This document shows positions 17,998-26,833 of a stretch of DNA of 64,000 bases, in pieces; positions within the stretch are counted from its first letter, which is position 1; every line of letters begins with the position of its first letter. Source of the stretch: Fuscovulum ytuae. GTDB taxonomy: Bacteria; Pseudomonadota; Alphaproteobacteria; Rhodobacterales; Rhodobacteraceae. The notes under the pieces are model-generated. The model saw nothing but the letters and a program-made list of their open reading frames with translations. It did not search any database and was not told the origin of the DNA. The position numbers and the translations under genes were made by a program. The stretch lies in the NCBI RefSeq assembly GCF_029953595.1, contig NZ_CP124535.1:1954001-2018000 (forward strand). The letters run 5' to 3'.

Positions 17998-18432
17998 ATG
18001 GGATTTCAGGCCGATCCGACACAGTTTCACAGTGACCCATTTGGCGGGCGGTGCGGTCGCAGTGGTGACGCGCGGCGGGCGCGCGGTGCCATGGCCTTTA
18101 AGGCAGGATTGGCGGCAGAGGATCAGGTCGCCCGTCACTATGGTGATTTGGGTGAAGCTATCTGTGCGCGACGCTGGCGCGGCCGGGCTGGAGAGATCGA
18201 CTTGATCGCACGCGATGGCGACAAGGTTATCTTCATTGAGGTCAAGCAAAGCCATACGCATGATGATGCGGCGGCGCATCTGGGTCCGCGACAGATGCAG
18301 CGCATTTGGGACGCTGCATCGGAATTTCTTGCCGGGGAACCGAAGGGTCAGATGACGGAAGTTCGGCTGGACGTCGCGCTGGTCGATGGCACGGGACGGG
18401 TGAAGGTGATCCGCGACGCGTGGATGTGCTGA
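17998..18432 (+). CDS. yraN: UPF0102 family protein YraN
   Basis: A restriction-endonuclease-like (PD-(D/E)xK) small protein. The core begins [12 protein letters not shown], followed by the nuclease motif residues in [12 protein letters not shown] and VIFIEVKQ, where D, E and K of the PD-(D/E)xK site are all present. Its cellular role is unsettled. The start is uncertain: GTG 17968, ATG 17986, ATG 17998 and ATG 18091 are in frame and none has an ideal ribosome site; I use 17998, giving 144 aa. It lies between rsmI and gshB, a conserved neighbourhood. Confidence 0.85.
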   Translation: MGFQADPTQFHSDPFGGRCGRSGDARRARGAMAFKAGLAAEDQVARHYGDLGEAICARRWRGRAGEIDLIARDGDKVIFIEVKQSHTHDDAAAHLGPRQMQRIWDAASEFLAGEPKGQMTEVRLDVALVDGTGRVKVIRDAWMC

Positions 18433-18566
18433 CGGCGCAAGACGCGCGGGGGCGACGTTTGCCCGATCGGGGAGGGTATCTGCGCGCAGGTGCTGTGCGG
18501 CGGCGGGCATTTGCATCCGCTGCGCGCTTGCGCCATCAAAGGGCGGCACAGCGCGGAGAGAGAGAC

Positions 18567-19511
18567 ATGCCACTGAAGGTCGCCTTCCAGATGGACCCGA
18601 TTGGTTCGGTGAATATCAATGCCGATTCAAGCTTTCGCATCGCGCTTGAGGCGCAGGTGCGCGGGCATGAGCTGTTTTTCTATACGCCAGACAAGCTGGC
18701 TTTTGTCGAAGGCCGGGTGACGGCGCGGGGATTTCCGATCGAATTGCGCCGCGAGGCAGGAAACCATGTGAGCTATGGCCCAGAGGCAGAGGTCGATCTG
18801 GCCGAATTCGATGTGGTCTGGTTGCGGCAGGACCCGCCCTTCGACATGGGCTATATCACGACGACGCATCTTCTGGAGATGATCCATCCGTCGACCTTGG
18901 TGGTGAATGATCCATTTTGGGTTCGCAATTCGCCCGAAAAGCTGCTGGTGCTGCGTTTTCCTGACCTGACCCCGCCAACGGCGATCGCTCGCGATCTGGC
19001 GACGATCCGCGCTTTCAAAGCGCGGCATGGCGATATCATCCTCAAACCGCTTTACGGCAATGGCGGCGCGGGGGTCTTCCGGCTGGACCCGAATGACCGA
19101 AACCTTGCCTCGCTGCACGAGCTGTTTACCGGCATGAGCCGCGAGCCGCTGATCGTGCAGAAGTTCCTGCCGGATGTGGCGAAGGGGGACAAGCGGGTGA
19201 TTCTGGTCGATGGCGAACCCATCGGGGCGATAAATCGCGTGCCGCAGGCGGGTGAGACGCGATCGAACATGCATGTGGGTGGGCGGCCCGAAAAGATTGG
19301 GCTGACCGACCGTGATCTGGAGATCTGCGCCCGCATCGGCCCGGTTTTGCGGGAGAAGGGACAGGTTTTCGTCGGCATCGATGTGATCGGCGACTGGCTG
19401 ACCGAGATCAACGTGACCTCGCCCACCGGGTTGCAGGAGCTGGAGCGGTTCGACGGCACGAATGGCGCGGCCCGCATCTGGGAGGTGATCGAAGCGAAGC
19501 GGGCGGGGTGA
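18567..19511 (+). CDS. gshB: Glutathione synthetase
   Basis: A 314-aa ATP-grasp ligase joining gamma-glutamylcysteine and glycine. Prokaryotic GSHase signatures visible: [14 protein letters not shown] at the start, [16 protein letters not shown] (ATP loop), [10 protein letters not shown], and [16 protein letters not shown] near the C-terminus. Length is normal. The ATG at 18567 has GGAGAG upstream. It follows yraN after 134 bp that contain no gene. Confidence 0.96.
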   Translation: MPLKVAFQMDPIGSVNINADSSFRIALEAQVRGHELFFYTPDKLAFVEGRVTARGFPIELRREAGNHVSYGPEAEVDLAEFDVVWLRQDPPFDMGYITTTHLLEMIHPSTLVVNDPFWVRNSPEKLLVLRFPDLTPPTAIARDLATIRAFKARHGDIILKPLYGNGGAGVFRLDPNDRNLASLHELFTGMSREPLIVQKFLPDVAKGDKRVILVDGEPIGAINRVPQAGETRSNMHVGGRPEKIGLTDRDLEICARIGPVLREKGQVFVGIDVIGDWLTEINVTSPTGLQELERFDGTNGAARIWEVIEAKRAG

Positions 19512-19519
19512 CGGCGGGG

Positions 19520-19535
19520 ATTTTCGAAGGAAAAT
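19520..19535. other. Small hairpin after gshB
   Basis: ATTTTC-GAAG-GAAAAT, a 6-bp stem with a GNRA-like loop, lies 8 bases after the gshB stop and before the convergent comM end. It resembles the arms of the larger hairpins at 50278-50303 and could serve as a shared 3' structure. Confidence 0.4.
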
Positions 19536-19541
19536 TCGTCG

Positions 19542-21056
19542 TCAGCCCTGCGGGCCAAGGACGAGGCGGTAACTGACGGCCTCGGCCAAATGCGGCAGGC
19601 GGACATCGGCGCTTGCGTCCAAATCGGCAATGGTGCGGGCGACGCGCAGGATGCGGTGATAGCCGCGCGCGGTCAGGCCGAAACGTTCCGCCGCGCGGGT
19701 CAGAAAGGCGCGGCCTTCGGCATCAGGGGTGGCGGTTTCTTCCAGCAAGCGGCCTTCCATATCGGCATTGACGCGCAGGCCGGGATGGGTGGCAAAGCGC
19801 TGTGCCTGCAGGGCGCGGGCGGCGGCGACGCGGGCCGCGACGGTGGCGGAGCTTTCGCCCGTGGCAGCAAGGTCGAGGTCCTGCCAAGCGACGGGCGGCA
19901 CCTCCACCCGCAGGTCGAAGCGATCCATCAGAGGGCCGGAGATGCGGCCCAGATAATCTTCGCCGCAAAGCGGGGCCTTGGTGCAGGCGCGGCCGGGATC
20001 GGAGAGATAGCCGCAGCGGCAAGGATTGGCGGCGGCGATCAGAAGGAAGCGGCAAGGATAGCGGACATGGGCATTGGCGCGGGCGACGACCACCTCGCCC
20101 GTTTCGATAGGCTGGCGCAGCGTTTCCAGCACGGGGCGCGCGAATTCGGGGAATTCGTCAAGGAAAAGGACACCGTTATGGGCAAGGGAAATCTCGCCCG
20201 GTTTAGCGCCTTTGCCACCGCCGACGATGGCGGCCATGGATGCGGTGTGATGGGGTTCACGAAATGGGCGACGGCGCGAAATGCCGCCTTCGGAAATGAG
20301 CCCGGCAAGCGAGTGGATCATTGAGGTTTCAAGTGCCTCGGGGGCAGAAAGCGGAGGCAAAAGGCCCGGTAAGCGGGCAGCGAGCATGGATTTGCCCGAT
20401 CCCGGCGTGCCGACCATCAGCATATGGTGACGCCCCGCCGCCGCAATCTCAAGCGCCCGTTTCGCGCGTTCTTGACCCTTCACCTCAGCCAGATCGCGCG
20501 GGAGAGGGCCATCCGTCACTTCGCCCGCCTCGGCCGGGGTCAGCGGGGATTGGCCGGTGTAATGGCGCAGCACCTGATCGAGTGACGCGGCGGCCAGCAC
20601 CTGCACCGCGCCGACCCATGCCGCTTCGGCGCCGGATGCCTTTGGGCAGAGGAGGGCGCGATCCTCTTCTGCGGCGGCAAGCGCGGCAGGCAGCGCCCCG
20701 ATCACCGGCAAGAGGCGGCCATCAAGCGACAACTCCCCCAGCGCGACAGTGCGTTCGACACTGTCTTTCGGGATAATCTCCAAGGCGGCCAGCAGCGCGA
20801 GCGCGATGGGCAGGTCGAAATGCGCGCCTTCCTTGGGCAGGTCGGCGGGGGCGAGGTTCACGGTGATCCGCCGCGAGGGCAGCGCGATTGACAGAGCGGC
20901 CAGCGCGGCGCGCACCCTTTCGCGCGCCTCAGACACGGCCTTGTCGGGAAGGCCTACGATGCCGAAATGCGGCATGCCGGGAGCGACGGCACATTGCACC
21001 TCGACCATCCGCGCCTCGACCCCTTCGAAGGCCACTGTGAAGGCCCGTGCCAGCAT
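19542..21056 (-). CDS. comM: YifB family Mg chelatase-like AAA ATPase (ComM)
   Basis: A 504-aa protein: N-terminal Lon-S5-fold part (MLARAFTVAFEGVEAR, GLPDKAVSEARERVRAAL), then an AAA+ domain with Walker A GTPGSGKSMLAARL and Walker B HNGVLFLDEFPEF, and a C-terminal Mg-chelatase-like region with a cysteine pair (NPCRCGYLSD). ComM promotes branch migration during integration of incoming DNA in natural transformation. I start at the ATG 21056; the longer reading enters the upstream spacer. It follows the GST gene after 44 bp. Confidence 0.93.
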   Translation of the reverse strand: MLARAFTVAFEGVEARMVEVQCAVAPGMPHFGIVGLPDKAVSEARERVRAALAALSIALPSRRITVNLAPADLPKEGAHFDLPIALALLAALEIIPKDSVERTVALGELSLDGRLLPVIGALPAALAAAEEDRALLCPKASGAEAAWVGAVQVLAAASLDQVLRHYTGQSPLTPAEAGEVTDGPLPRDLAEVKGQERAKRALEIAAAGRHHMLMVGTPGSGKSMLAARLPGLLPPLSAPEALETSMIHSLAGLISEGGISRRRPFREPHHTASMAAIVGGGKGAKPGEISLAHNGVLFLDEFPEFARPVLETLRQPIETGEVVVARANAHVRYPCRFLLIAAANPCRCGYLSDPGRACTKAPLCGEDYLGRISGPLMDRFDLRVEVPPVAWQDLDLAATGESSATVAARVAAARALQAQRFATHPGLRVNADMEGRLLEETATPDAEGRAFLTRAAERFGLTARGYHRILRVARTIADLDASADVRLPHLAEAVSYRLVLGPQG

Positions 21057-21100
21057 GCCACCCCCTGCCCTTTCGGCATCAGGGATAGCGCGAGATTGGT

Positions 21101-21973
21101 TTACGCTTGGTAAAGGGTCATGAAGGCGGGCCAGGCTTCGGGGTCTGCCACCGTCTTGTCGCGGCAGAAGGCGTTGCAAAAGCCAAAGCGGCGGCCATCC
21201 AGTTCCAGCGCATGGGTGACGGGTTTGCCGGAATAGGGGCAGAGGCTGTTTTCAGCCTGCGTCCCTTCAACCGCGCGGGCGGGGAGTGGTTTCGGCCCCG
21301 GCCAATCGCGGCGGAGATAGTCGCGCCGGTAGAATTCCTGATCCGGGCCATCCACCATCCCCATCGCGCGCCAGCGGCGGAAGGAGGGATGGGCGAGATG
21401 CGCCATGACATAGTCCATCGCGGCAGGCGTGACGGGCAGGTTGTAGGTGGCGATGCGCGTGGCGACGGGGGCAAACATGGCATCGGCCACGGAATAGGCC
21501 CCGCAAAGCCATGGGGTTGCGCCCCCGATTTCCGACCTTGCCCATGTCCAGATCACGTCAAGGCGGGCCAGATCGGCCAACACTTCGGGGGGCGGCGCGC
21601 AGTCGGTATAGCTGACGCGCAGGTTCATCGGGCAGTAGGAGCGGAGGGCCGTGAAGCCTGCATGCATTTCGGCGGCAAGCGCGCGTGCGATGGCGCGGGC
21701 CTTCGGGTCCGCAGGCCATAGCCCCGCCTCCGGGTGGCGGGAGGCGAGTTCCTCGGCAATCGCGATGGTTTCGGGAACAACGGCGCCTTCGGGCGTGCGC
21801 ATTGTTGGCGCGGTGCGGGCGGGGTGAAAGGATTTCAGGAGGTTGGGCAATTCGTTGGTGTAAAGCCGTGCGCGGTGGAGGTTCACCGGAATGCCGAAGG
21901 CATCGAAGAAAAGCCATCCCCGCAGGCTCCATGACGAATAGGCGCGGTCGCCGATGACAAGGTCGTAGGTCAT
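21101..21973 (-). CDS. Glutathione S-transferase with C-terminal cysteine module
   Basis: A 290-aa protein. Residues 1-210 are GST-like: a thioredoxin-fold start with SSWSLRGW (catalytic serine type) and the helical half. The last 47 residues form a separate module with LCPYSGKPV (Cys245), His254 and FCNAFCRDK (Cys266, Cys270) then DPEAWPAF, which looks like a small treble-clef/TRASH-like metal site. Most GSTs end near 210-230 aa, so the tail is an addition. Role unknown; metal or redox sensing in a glutathione-linked reaction is possible. It lies between the phosphatase and comM genes. Confidence 0.8.
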   Translation of the reverse strand: MTYDLVIGDRAYSSWSLRGWLFFDAFGIPVNLHRARLYTNELPNLLKSFHPARTAPTMRTPEGAVVPETIAIAEELASRHPEAGLWPADPKARAIARALAAEMHAGFTALRSYCPMNLRVSYTDCAPPPEVLADLARLDVIWTWARSEIGGATPWLCGAYSVADAMFAPVATRIATYNLPVTPAAMDYVMAHLAHPSFRRWRAMGMVDGPDQEFYRRDYLRRDWPGPKPLPARAVEGTQAENSLCPYSGKPVTHALELDGRRFGFCNAFCRDKTVADPEAWPAFMTLYQA

Positions 21974-22046
21974 GCTGTTCCCCTTTTTTGTGCGACCTTA
22001 TCCGGGGCGAGCCGCGCAGGGAAACGCCGATTGCTGATGCGCCCCA

Positions 22047-22631
22047 TCACGGAAGATGATTGATCAGACCGAGTTGCCATCCCTGCGGGCCGTGGTCGAT
22101 GCGGGTGATAGAGAGGTTGTCAATGCGATGGGCGAAGACCTCGGCAGCCGTGCTGCCAAGAGCGCGCTGCACCTGCGTCAGGATCGCGCCGAAATGTGCG
22201 ACAAGGATCAGGTCGCGCCCTTGATGGGCGGCAATCAGGGCATCGGTCGCGGCGTTGATGCGGGCGGCGGCGTCATTCCAGCTTTCGCCATTCGGGGGGC
22301 GGTGATCGCCGGGATCGTCCCAATAGGCGAAGGAGAGTTCTGGGTGGGTGTTGGCGACGGCATCCCATGTCTGGCCATCCCAGTCGCCGAAGTGAAGCTC
22401 GCGCAAGCCGGGGTGATGGGGAAGGCGCTGGCGTCCCTTGGCCAAGGCATCGGCGGTGGCCACGGCGCGGATCAGGTCGGACGAGACGAGAAGCGCATCA
22501 GCGGGCAGATGCGCGTTCAGGCGGGCAAGTGTCGCCGTATCGGACAGGTCGGCAGGCACGTCGCGCCAGCCTACCATCGTCTTTTCATGGGTGGGTCCGT
22601 GCCGCACCCACCAAAGGCGCGTCACATCCAT
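22047..22631 (-). CDS. Histidine phosphatase family protein, probable alpha-ribazole phosphatase
   Basis: A 194-aa branch-1 histidine phosphatase with the catalytic RHG motif (VRHGPTHEK, residues 9-17), an LRELHFGDWDGQTWD segment typical of CobC/phosphoglycerate-mutase-like enzymes, and the second catalytic histidine in VAHFG. Its start overlaps the cobU 3' end by 10 bp. Pairing with cobU suggests removal of phosphate from alpha-ribazole phosphate or adenosylcobalamin phosphate in nucleotide loop assembly. Family members have varied substrates, so this rests on context. Confidence 0.78.
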   Translation of the reverse strand: MDVTRLWWVRHGPTHEKTMVGWRDVPADLSDTATLARLNAHLPADALLVSSDLIRAVATADALAKGRQRLPHHPGLRELHFGDWDGQTWDAVANTHPELSFAYWDDPGDHRPPNGESWNDAAARINAATDALIAAHQGRDLILVAHFGAILTQVQRALGSTAAEVFAHRIDNLSITRIDHGPQGWQLGLINHLP

Positions 22632-23170
22632 GCGGGCATCCGCCCCTTCAGCACCATGGGCAGGCCTGCCATGATCCCCACCACCAGCCCCGCCTGACCT
22701 GCGATCTGCTGGTTCAGGCGGCCTTGTGCATCGCGGAAGGTGCGGGCCAGCGCATTGTCTGGCACGATGCCCCAGCCCACCTCGTTCGATACGACGACGA
22801 CAGGGGCGCGGCAGGCGGCAAGGGCTGTAAGCAGCGCCGCCGCCTCAGACACCAGATCGTGTTCGGCCAGAAGGTGATTGGTCAGCCAGAGTGTGGCACA
22901 ATCCACCAACACCACCTCACCCGGTTTTGCCATTGCCAGTGCCGCGGTCAGATCAAGCGGGGCCTCATCGGTGATCCAGCCCTGCCCCCGATCCGCGCGA
23001 TGGCGGGCGATGCGGTCGCGCATCTCATCGTCCCAGGCCTCGGCGGTGGCGATATAGCGGCGGGTCAGGCCGCTGCCGGTAACCAGACGTTCAGCGAAGC
23101 CCGATTTGCCGGACCGGGCCCCGCCGATCACGAGGCTGAGTTGTGGAAGCAAGAAAATTTCGTCCGGCAT
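22622..23170 (-). CDS. cobU: Adenosylcobinamide kinase/adenosylcobinamide-phosphate guanylyltransferase
   Basis: A 182-aa bifunctional enzyme of cobalamin nucleotide loop assembly. The P-loop GGARSGKSGFAERL is at 16-29, followed by YIATAEAWDDEM (guanylylated histidine region nearby, RIARHRADRG), VLVDCATLWLTN, and VVVVSNEVGWGIVP, all canonical CobU/CobP motifs. It phosphorylates adenosylcobinamide and adds GMP. Only these two cobalamin genes are present here; the rest of the pathway must be elsewhere. Confidence 0.94.
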   Translation of the reverse strand: MPDEIFLLPQLSLVIGGARSGKSGFAERLVTGSGLTRRYIATAEAWDDEMRDRIARHRADRGQGWITDEAPLDLTAALAMAKPGEVVLVDCATLWLTNHLLAEHDLVSEAAALLTALAACRAPVVVVSNEVGWGIVPDNALARTFRDAQGRLNQQIAGQAGLVVGIMAGLPMVLKGRMPAWM

Positions 23171-23200
23171 TGATCCAGTATCCGATGCGACCCGTAGAAT
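23171..23200 (+). promoter_or_regulatory. Candidate RpoE-type promoter of rpoHII
   Basis: TGATCC at 23171-23176 and TAGAAT at 23195-23200 are separated by 18 bp, resembling the TGATCC -35 element known for RpoE-dependent promoters in Rhodobacter. It ends 51 bp before the sigma factor start. Control of rpoHII by RpoE is established in R. sphaeroides; here it is a sequence match only. Confidence 0.5.
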
Positions 23201-23251
23201 TCACAAAACGGCAATAAACGGGCCGATGCGTCTATCTGACTGGGGGTTTCG

Positions 23252-24130
23252 ATGGCACTCGACGGATATAGCGACCAAACCATGTCCCGCCAAGCGATGC
23301 GGGCAGAGCTTCTGGATGCAGAGACTGAGCTGCGCCTCGCCTATGCTTGGCGCGACCATCGCGATGAGCAGGCGCTGCACCGGCTGGTGACCGCTTATAT
23401 GCGTCTAGCGATCAGCATGGCCGCGAAATTCCGGCGCTATGGCGCGCCGATGAATGACCTTATCCAAGAGGCGAGCCTTGGCCTGATGAAGGCCGCAGAC
23501 AAGTTCGATCCCGATCGTGGCGTGCGGTTTTCCACCTATGCCGTCTGGTGGATCAAGGCATCTATCCAGGATTACGTGATGCGCAATTGGTCCATGGTGC
23601 GGACCGGATCGACCAGCAGCCAGAAGGCGCTGTTTTTCAACCTGCGCCGCGTGCAGGCAAAGCTGGAGCGTGAGGCAGCCGCACGGGGCGAAACGCTGGA
23701 TCAGTTCCAACTGCGCCAGCTTGTGGCGACAGAAGTGGGCGTGCCGCTTGCCGATGTCGAGATGATGGAAGGGCGGCTGTCAGGGTCTGACTTTTCGCTC
23801 AATGCGACCCAGTCGTCGGATGAGGATGGGCGCGAATGGATCGACGCGCTTGAGGATGATGGCGTTCAGGCGGCCGAGGCAGTGGAAGGCGCGCATGATG
23901 CCGAACGGCTGCGGTCTTGGCTGGTGAAGGCGATGCAGGCGCTGAACGCCCGCGAACGCTATATCGTGGCGGAACGCAAGCTTAAGGATGAACCCCGCAC
24001 GCTGGAATCGCTGGGTGAGGAATTGGGGCTGTCCAAGGAACGGGTTCGGCAACTTGAAGCCGCCGCCTTCGCCAAGATGCGGCGCAATCTTGAATCGCAG
24101 TCGCGCGAGGTTTACGCTCTGCTTTCATGA
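23252..24130 (+). CDS. rpoH: RNA polymerase sigma-32 family factor, RpoHII type
   Basis: A 292-aa heat-shock-type sigma factor. Region 2 is intact (NDLIQEASLGLMKAADKFDP, GVRFSTYAVWWIKASIQDYV), followed by the RpoH box-like stretch (VRTGSTSSQKALFFNLRR) and region 4 (LGEELGLSKERVRQLEAAAFAKMR). The beginning MALDGYSDQTMSRQAM closely resembles what I recall of Rhodobacter RpoHII rather than RpoHI. It would direct the oxidative/singlet-oxygen branch of the stress response. The upstream 81 bp carry a candidate RpoE promoter. The ChaN-like gene overlaps its stop by ATGA. Confidence 0.9.
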   Translation: MALDGYSDQTMSRQAMRAELLDAETELRLAYAWRDHRDEQALHRLVTAYMRLAISMAAKFRRYGAPMNDLIQEASLGLMKAADKFDPDRGVRFSTYAVWWIKASIQDYVMRNWSMVRTGSTSSQKALFFNLRRVQAKLEREAAARGETLDQFQLRQLVATEVGVPLADVEMMEGRLSGSDFSLNATQSSDEDGREWIDALEDDGVQAAEAVEGAHDAERLRSWLVKAMQALNARERYIVAERKLKDEPRTLESLGEELGLSKERVRQLEAAAFAKMRRNLESQSREVYALLS

Positions 24131-24948
24131 GGTTGCACGCCATTTCCCTGCTGCTTGCCCTGCACTTTGCCGGGGCAGTGGAGGCGCGTGAAATTGGGCC
24201 AGAGGCACTGGATCGTCTGCCCGAAGTGGATGTGTTTTTCTTAGGCGAAATCCATGACAACCCGGCGCAGCATCGCAATCAGGCGCGCGCCGTACGATCC
24301 ATTGCGCCCGCCGCGCTTGTGTTTGAAATGTTGGGCGATGCACAGGTTGCCGCTATGCCGGATGACCGCAGTAATGCCCGCGCCATCGCCGAGGCGACGG
24401 AATGGGAAGCGCGCGGTTGGCCGGACTTTGCCATGTATCATCCGATCTTCACCGCCGCGCCAGAGGCCCGCATCTATGCGGGCGATCTGGGGATCGATGC
24501 GGTGCGCCAATCGCTTCGGACAGGTGCCGCAGCGGTCTTTGGTGCAGATGCCGACCGCTTTGGCCTAACAGAACCTTTGCCCGAGGCGCAGCAGGCCGCC
24601 CGAGAGGCCGACCTTCAGGCCGCCCATTGCGATGCCCTTCCGCCCGAGGCTCTGCCGGGAATGGTTGAGGCACAACGCCTGCGGGATGCGGCACTGGCCC
24701 GCGCCGCCCTTCTGGCGCTGACGGAAACCGGCGGACCTGTCGTGGTGATCACGGGGGTGGAACATGCCCGCACGGATATCGGCGCGCCTTCCCTTTTGCG
24801 CCGGGCCGATCCGGGAGTCACCGTCCTGTCGATTGCACAGATTGAATCGATCCCGACAGGGCGGCCACCACATCACTTGTGGCTTTTCACCGAAGGCGTA
24901 CCCACACGTGGCGATCCCTGCGCCATCTTCGAAACGCAAGGCGGCTAA
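24127..24948 (+). CDS. ChaN-family haem-binding-like protein
   Basis: A 273-aa exported protein. Residues 1-20 form a signal peptide (MRLHAISLLLALHFAGAVEA) without a lipobox cysteine, unlike ChaN lipoproteins of gammaproteobacteria. The mature start carries VDVFFLGEIHDNPAQHRNQ, the hallmark of the ChaN/DUF399 fold, with conserved histidines that bind haem in Campylobacter ChaN. Its ATG overlaps the rpoHII stop (ATGA), so it is co-expressed with a stress sigma factor; a role in haem or oxidative stress handling is a reasonable inference. Confidence 0.82.
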   Translation: MRLHAISLLLALHFAGAVEAREIGPEALDRLPEVDVFFLGEIHDNPAQHRNQARAVRSIAPAALVFEMLGDAQVAAMPDDRSNARAIAEATEWEARGWPDFAMYHPIFTAAPEARIYAGDLGIDAVRQSLRTGAAAVFGADADRFGLTEPLPEAQQAAREADLQAAHCDALPPEALPGMVEAQRLRDAALARAALLALTETGGPVVVITGVEHARTDIGAPSLLRRADPGVTVLSIAQIESIPTGRPPHHLWLFTEGVPTRGDPCAIFETQGG

Positions 24949-24964
24949 GGCGAAACTGTTCATT

Positions 24965-25028
24965 TTCTGTCGAACGGTATCCTCACGGGGTGAGGCCGCA
25001 GGCCGAGGGGGGATGAGCCCCCCCCTGC
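24965..25028. repeat. Hairpin-bearing intergenic repeat between chaN-like gene and coaBC
   Basis: Contains TTTTCTGTCG, then CCTCA-CGGGG-TGAGG (24981-24995) and a second hairpin GCAGG/GGGGGG with CCCCCC/CCTGC (24998-25028). It follows the order of the 2312-2372 repeat but with a diverged GC part. No U-tract follows, so termination would be Rho-type or weak. Confidence 0.5.
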
Positions 25029-25107
25029 GACTCCAACCCTAAGCGGGAAAGGTTGAGTTCCGCGCCCCTGCCGCCTACACCTTGATCGGGGCCATTGGAG
25101 CATCGCC

Positions 25108-26304
25108 ATGCTGACCGGCAAGCGCATCCTTCTGATCATCGGTGGCGGAATCGCTGCCTACAAGTCGCTGGAACTGATCCGGCTTTTGAAAAAGGCGGGG
25201 GCTACGGTGACGCCTGTGCTGACAAAGGCGGGGGCGGAATTCGTGACGCCGCTTTCGGTTTCGGCCTTGGCGGGGGAGAAGGTCTATACCGCCCTTTTCG
25301 ATCTGACGGATGAGGCCGAGATGGGCCATATCCAATTGTCGCGCGTGGCGGACCTTCTCGTTGTGGCCCCGGCGACGGCAGATCTGATGGCGAAGATGGC
25401 GCAGGGGCGGGCGGATGATCTGGCCTCGACCCTGCTTTTGGCGACCGATACGCCGGTGATGGCGGCACCTGCGATGAATGTGCGGATGTGGCAGCATCCA
25501 GCGACGCAACGAAATATCAAGGTTTTGCAAGGGGATGGCCTGCGCCTCATCGGCCCGGATGACGGCGAGATGGCCTGTGGCGAATACGGCCCCGGTCGGA
25601 TGGCAGAGCCTGCGGCGATCCTTTCGGCGATCACGGCGGCCCTGTCGGACGGCCCGCTGAAGGGGCGGCATGTGCTGGTGACCTCTGGCCCCACGCATGA
25701 ACCGATTGACCCGGTGCGCTATATCGCCAACCGGTCGTCGGGGGCGCAGGGCACGGCGATTGCGGCGGCGCTGCGCGATCTGGGCGCGCGGGTGACTTTT
25801 GTCACTGGCCCTGCGGTCGTGCCGCCGCCTGACGGCGTGCAAGTCGTGCGGGTGGAAACCGCGCGCGCGATGCTGGAGGCGGTGGAAGCCGCCCTTCCCG
25901 CCGATGCCGCCGTGATGGCGGCGGCGGTGGCCGATTGGCGTGTGGCCGAGGAATTTTCAAGCAAGATCAAGAAGGTGGCAGGGGCGGCTGCGCCGTCTCT
26001 GAGCTTTGCCGAAAACCCAGATATCCTGAAATCCGTGGCGCAATCCATCGACCGCCGCCCGCGTCTGGTGGTGGGCTTTGCCGCCGAGACCGATGATGTT
26101 CTGGCCCATGCGCAGGCCAAGCGGGCGCGGAAGGGATGCGATTGGATCGTGGCGAATGATGTCTCACCGGGGACGGGGATCATGGGCGGGGCTGAGAATG
26201 CGGTGACGCTGATCACCGCGGCGGGGGCAGAGCCTTGGCCGCGATTGCCCAAGGATGAGGTCGCGCGCCGTTTGGCGATCCGGATCGCGGAGGCGTTGGG
26301 GTGA
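25108..26304 (+). CDS. coaBC: Bifunctional phosphopantothenoylcysteine decarboxylase/phosphopantothenate-cysteine ligase
   Basis: A 398-aa CoA biosynthesis enzyme. The N-terminal flavoprotein CoaC half has [18 protein letters not shown], the active-site region around GHIQLSR, and the PAMNVRMW motif. The CoaB half from about residue 185 has [20 protein letters not shown]. It makes 4'-phosphopantetheine in two steps from phosphopantothenate and cysteine. The ATG at 25108 begins [14 protein letters not shown]. It is followed by dut after 64 bp, the usual coaBC-dut pairing. Confidence 0.97.
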   Translation: MLTGKRILLIIGGGIAAYKSLELIRLLKKAGATVTPVLTKAGAEFVTPLSVSALAGEKVYTALFDLTDEAEMGHIQLSRVADLLVVAPATADLMAKMAQGRADDLASTLLLATDTPVMAAPAMNVRMWQHPATQRNIKVLQGDGLRLIGPDDGEMACGEYGPGRMAEPAAILSAITAALSDGPLKGRHVLVTSGPTHEPIDPVRYIANRSSGAQGTAIAAALRDLGARVTFVTGPAVVPPPDGVQVVRVETARAMLEAVEAALPADAAVMAAAVADWRVAEEFSSKIKKVAGAAAPSLSFAENPDILKSVAQSIDRRPRLVVGFAAETDDVLAHAQAKRARKGCDWIVANDVSPGTGIMGGAENAVTLITAAGAEPWPRLPKDEVARRLAIRIAEALG

Positions 26305-26320
26305 CCAAAATTCTTGGAAG

Positions 26321-26334
26321 ACTTTTGCAAAAGT
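26321..26334. other. Perfect 14-bp palindrome between coaBC and dut
   Basis: ACTTTTGCAAAAGT, 17 bases after the coaBC stop, in an AT-rich patch (26306-26355) unlike the flanking coding DNA. Followed by TTTTCAAAAACC. It may be a weak intrinsic terminator or an operator; no direct support for either. Confidence 0.4.
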
Positions 26335-26368
26335 TTTCAAAAACCTTTGGTTTCGCAAGGGGTTGGGC

Positions 26369-26833
26369 ATGACCGTCCTGAAGCTGCTCTGGGAGGATTG
26401 GGCGGATCGTTCGCTCGGCCTGCCTACCTATGAAACGCCGGGATCGGCGGGGGCGGATATCCGCGCGAACCTTTTGCCCGAGGATCGTGAGAGCGGTTTC
26501 ACGCTGGACCCCATGCATCGGGCGGTGGTGCCGACGGGATTGCGGGTGGAAATTCCACCGGGGTTCGAGATGCAGATCAGGCCAAGGTCCGGGCTGGCGT
26601 TGAAACATGGGATCACTTTGCCCAATACGCCCGGCACGATTGACAGCGATTACCGTGGCCCCTTGGGGGTCGCGCTGGTCAATCTGGGGGCGGAGCCCTA
26701 CACGATCCGGCATGGTGACCGCATCGCGCAGATGATCATAGCCCCTGTTATTCAGGTGCAATTCCAAGAGGTTGAGGCCTTGTCGGATACGTCACGCGGC
26801 GCGGGCGGCTTTGGGTCCACGGGGAAAAGATGA
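26369..26833 (+). CDS. dut: Deoxyuridine 5'-triphosphate nucleotidohydrolase
   Basis: A 154-aa trimeric dUTPase converting dUTP to dUMP and pyrophosphate. All five family motifs are visible: AGADIRANL (1), [12 protein letters not shown] (2), [12 protein letters not shown] with the catalytic aspartate (3), RIAQMIIAP (4) and the C-terminal [11 protein letters not shown] (5). The start has only a weak ribosome site. Its stop overlaps the MoeB-like start as ATGA (26830-26833). Confidence 0.97.
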   Translation: MTVLKLLWEDWADRSLGLPTYETPGSAGADIRANLLPEDRESGFTLDPMHRAVVPTGLRVEIPPGFEMQIRPRSGLALKHGITLPNTPGTIDSDYRGPLGVALVNLGAEPYTIRHGDRIAQMIIAPVIQVQFQEVEALSDTSRGAGGFGSTGKR

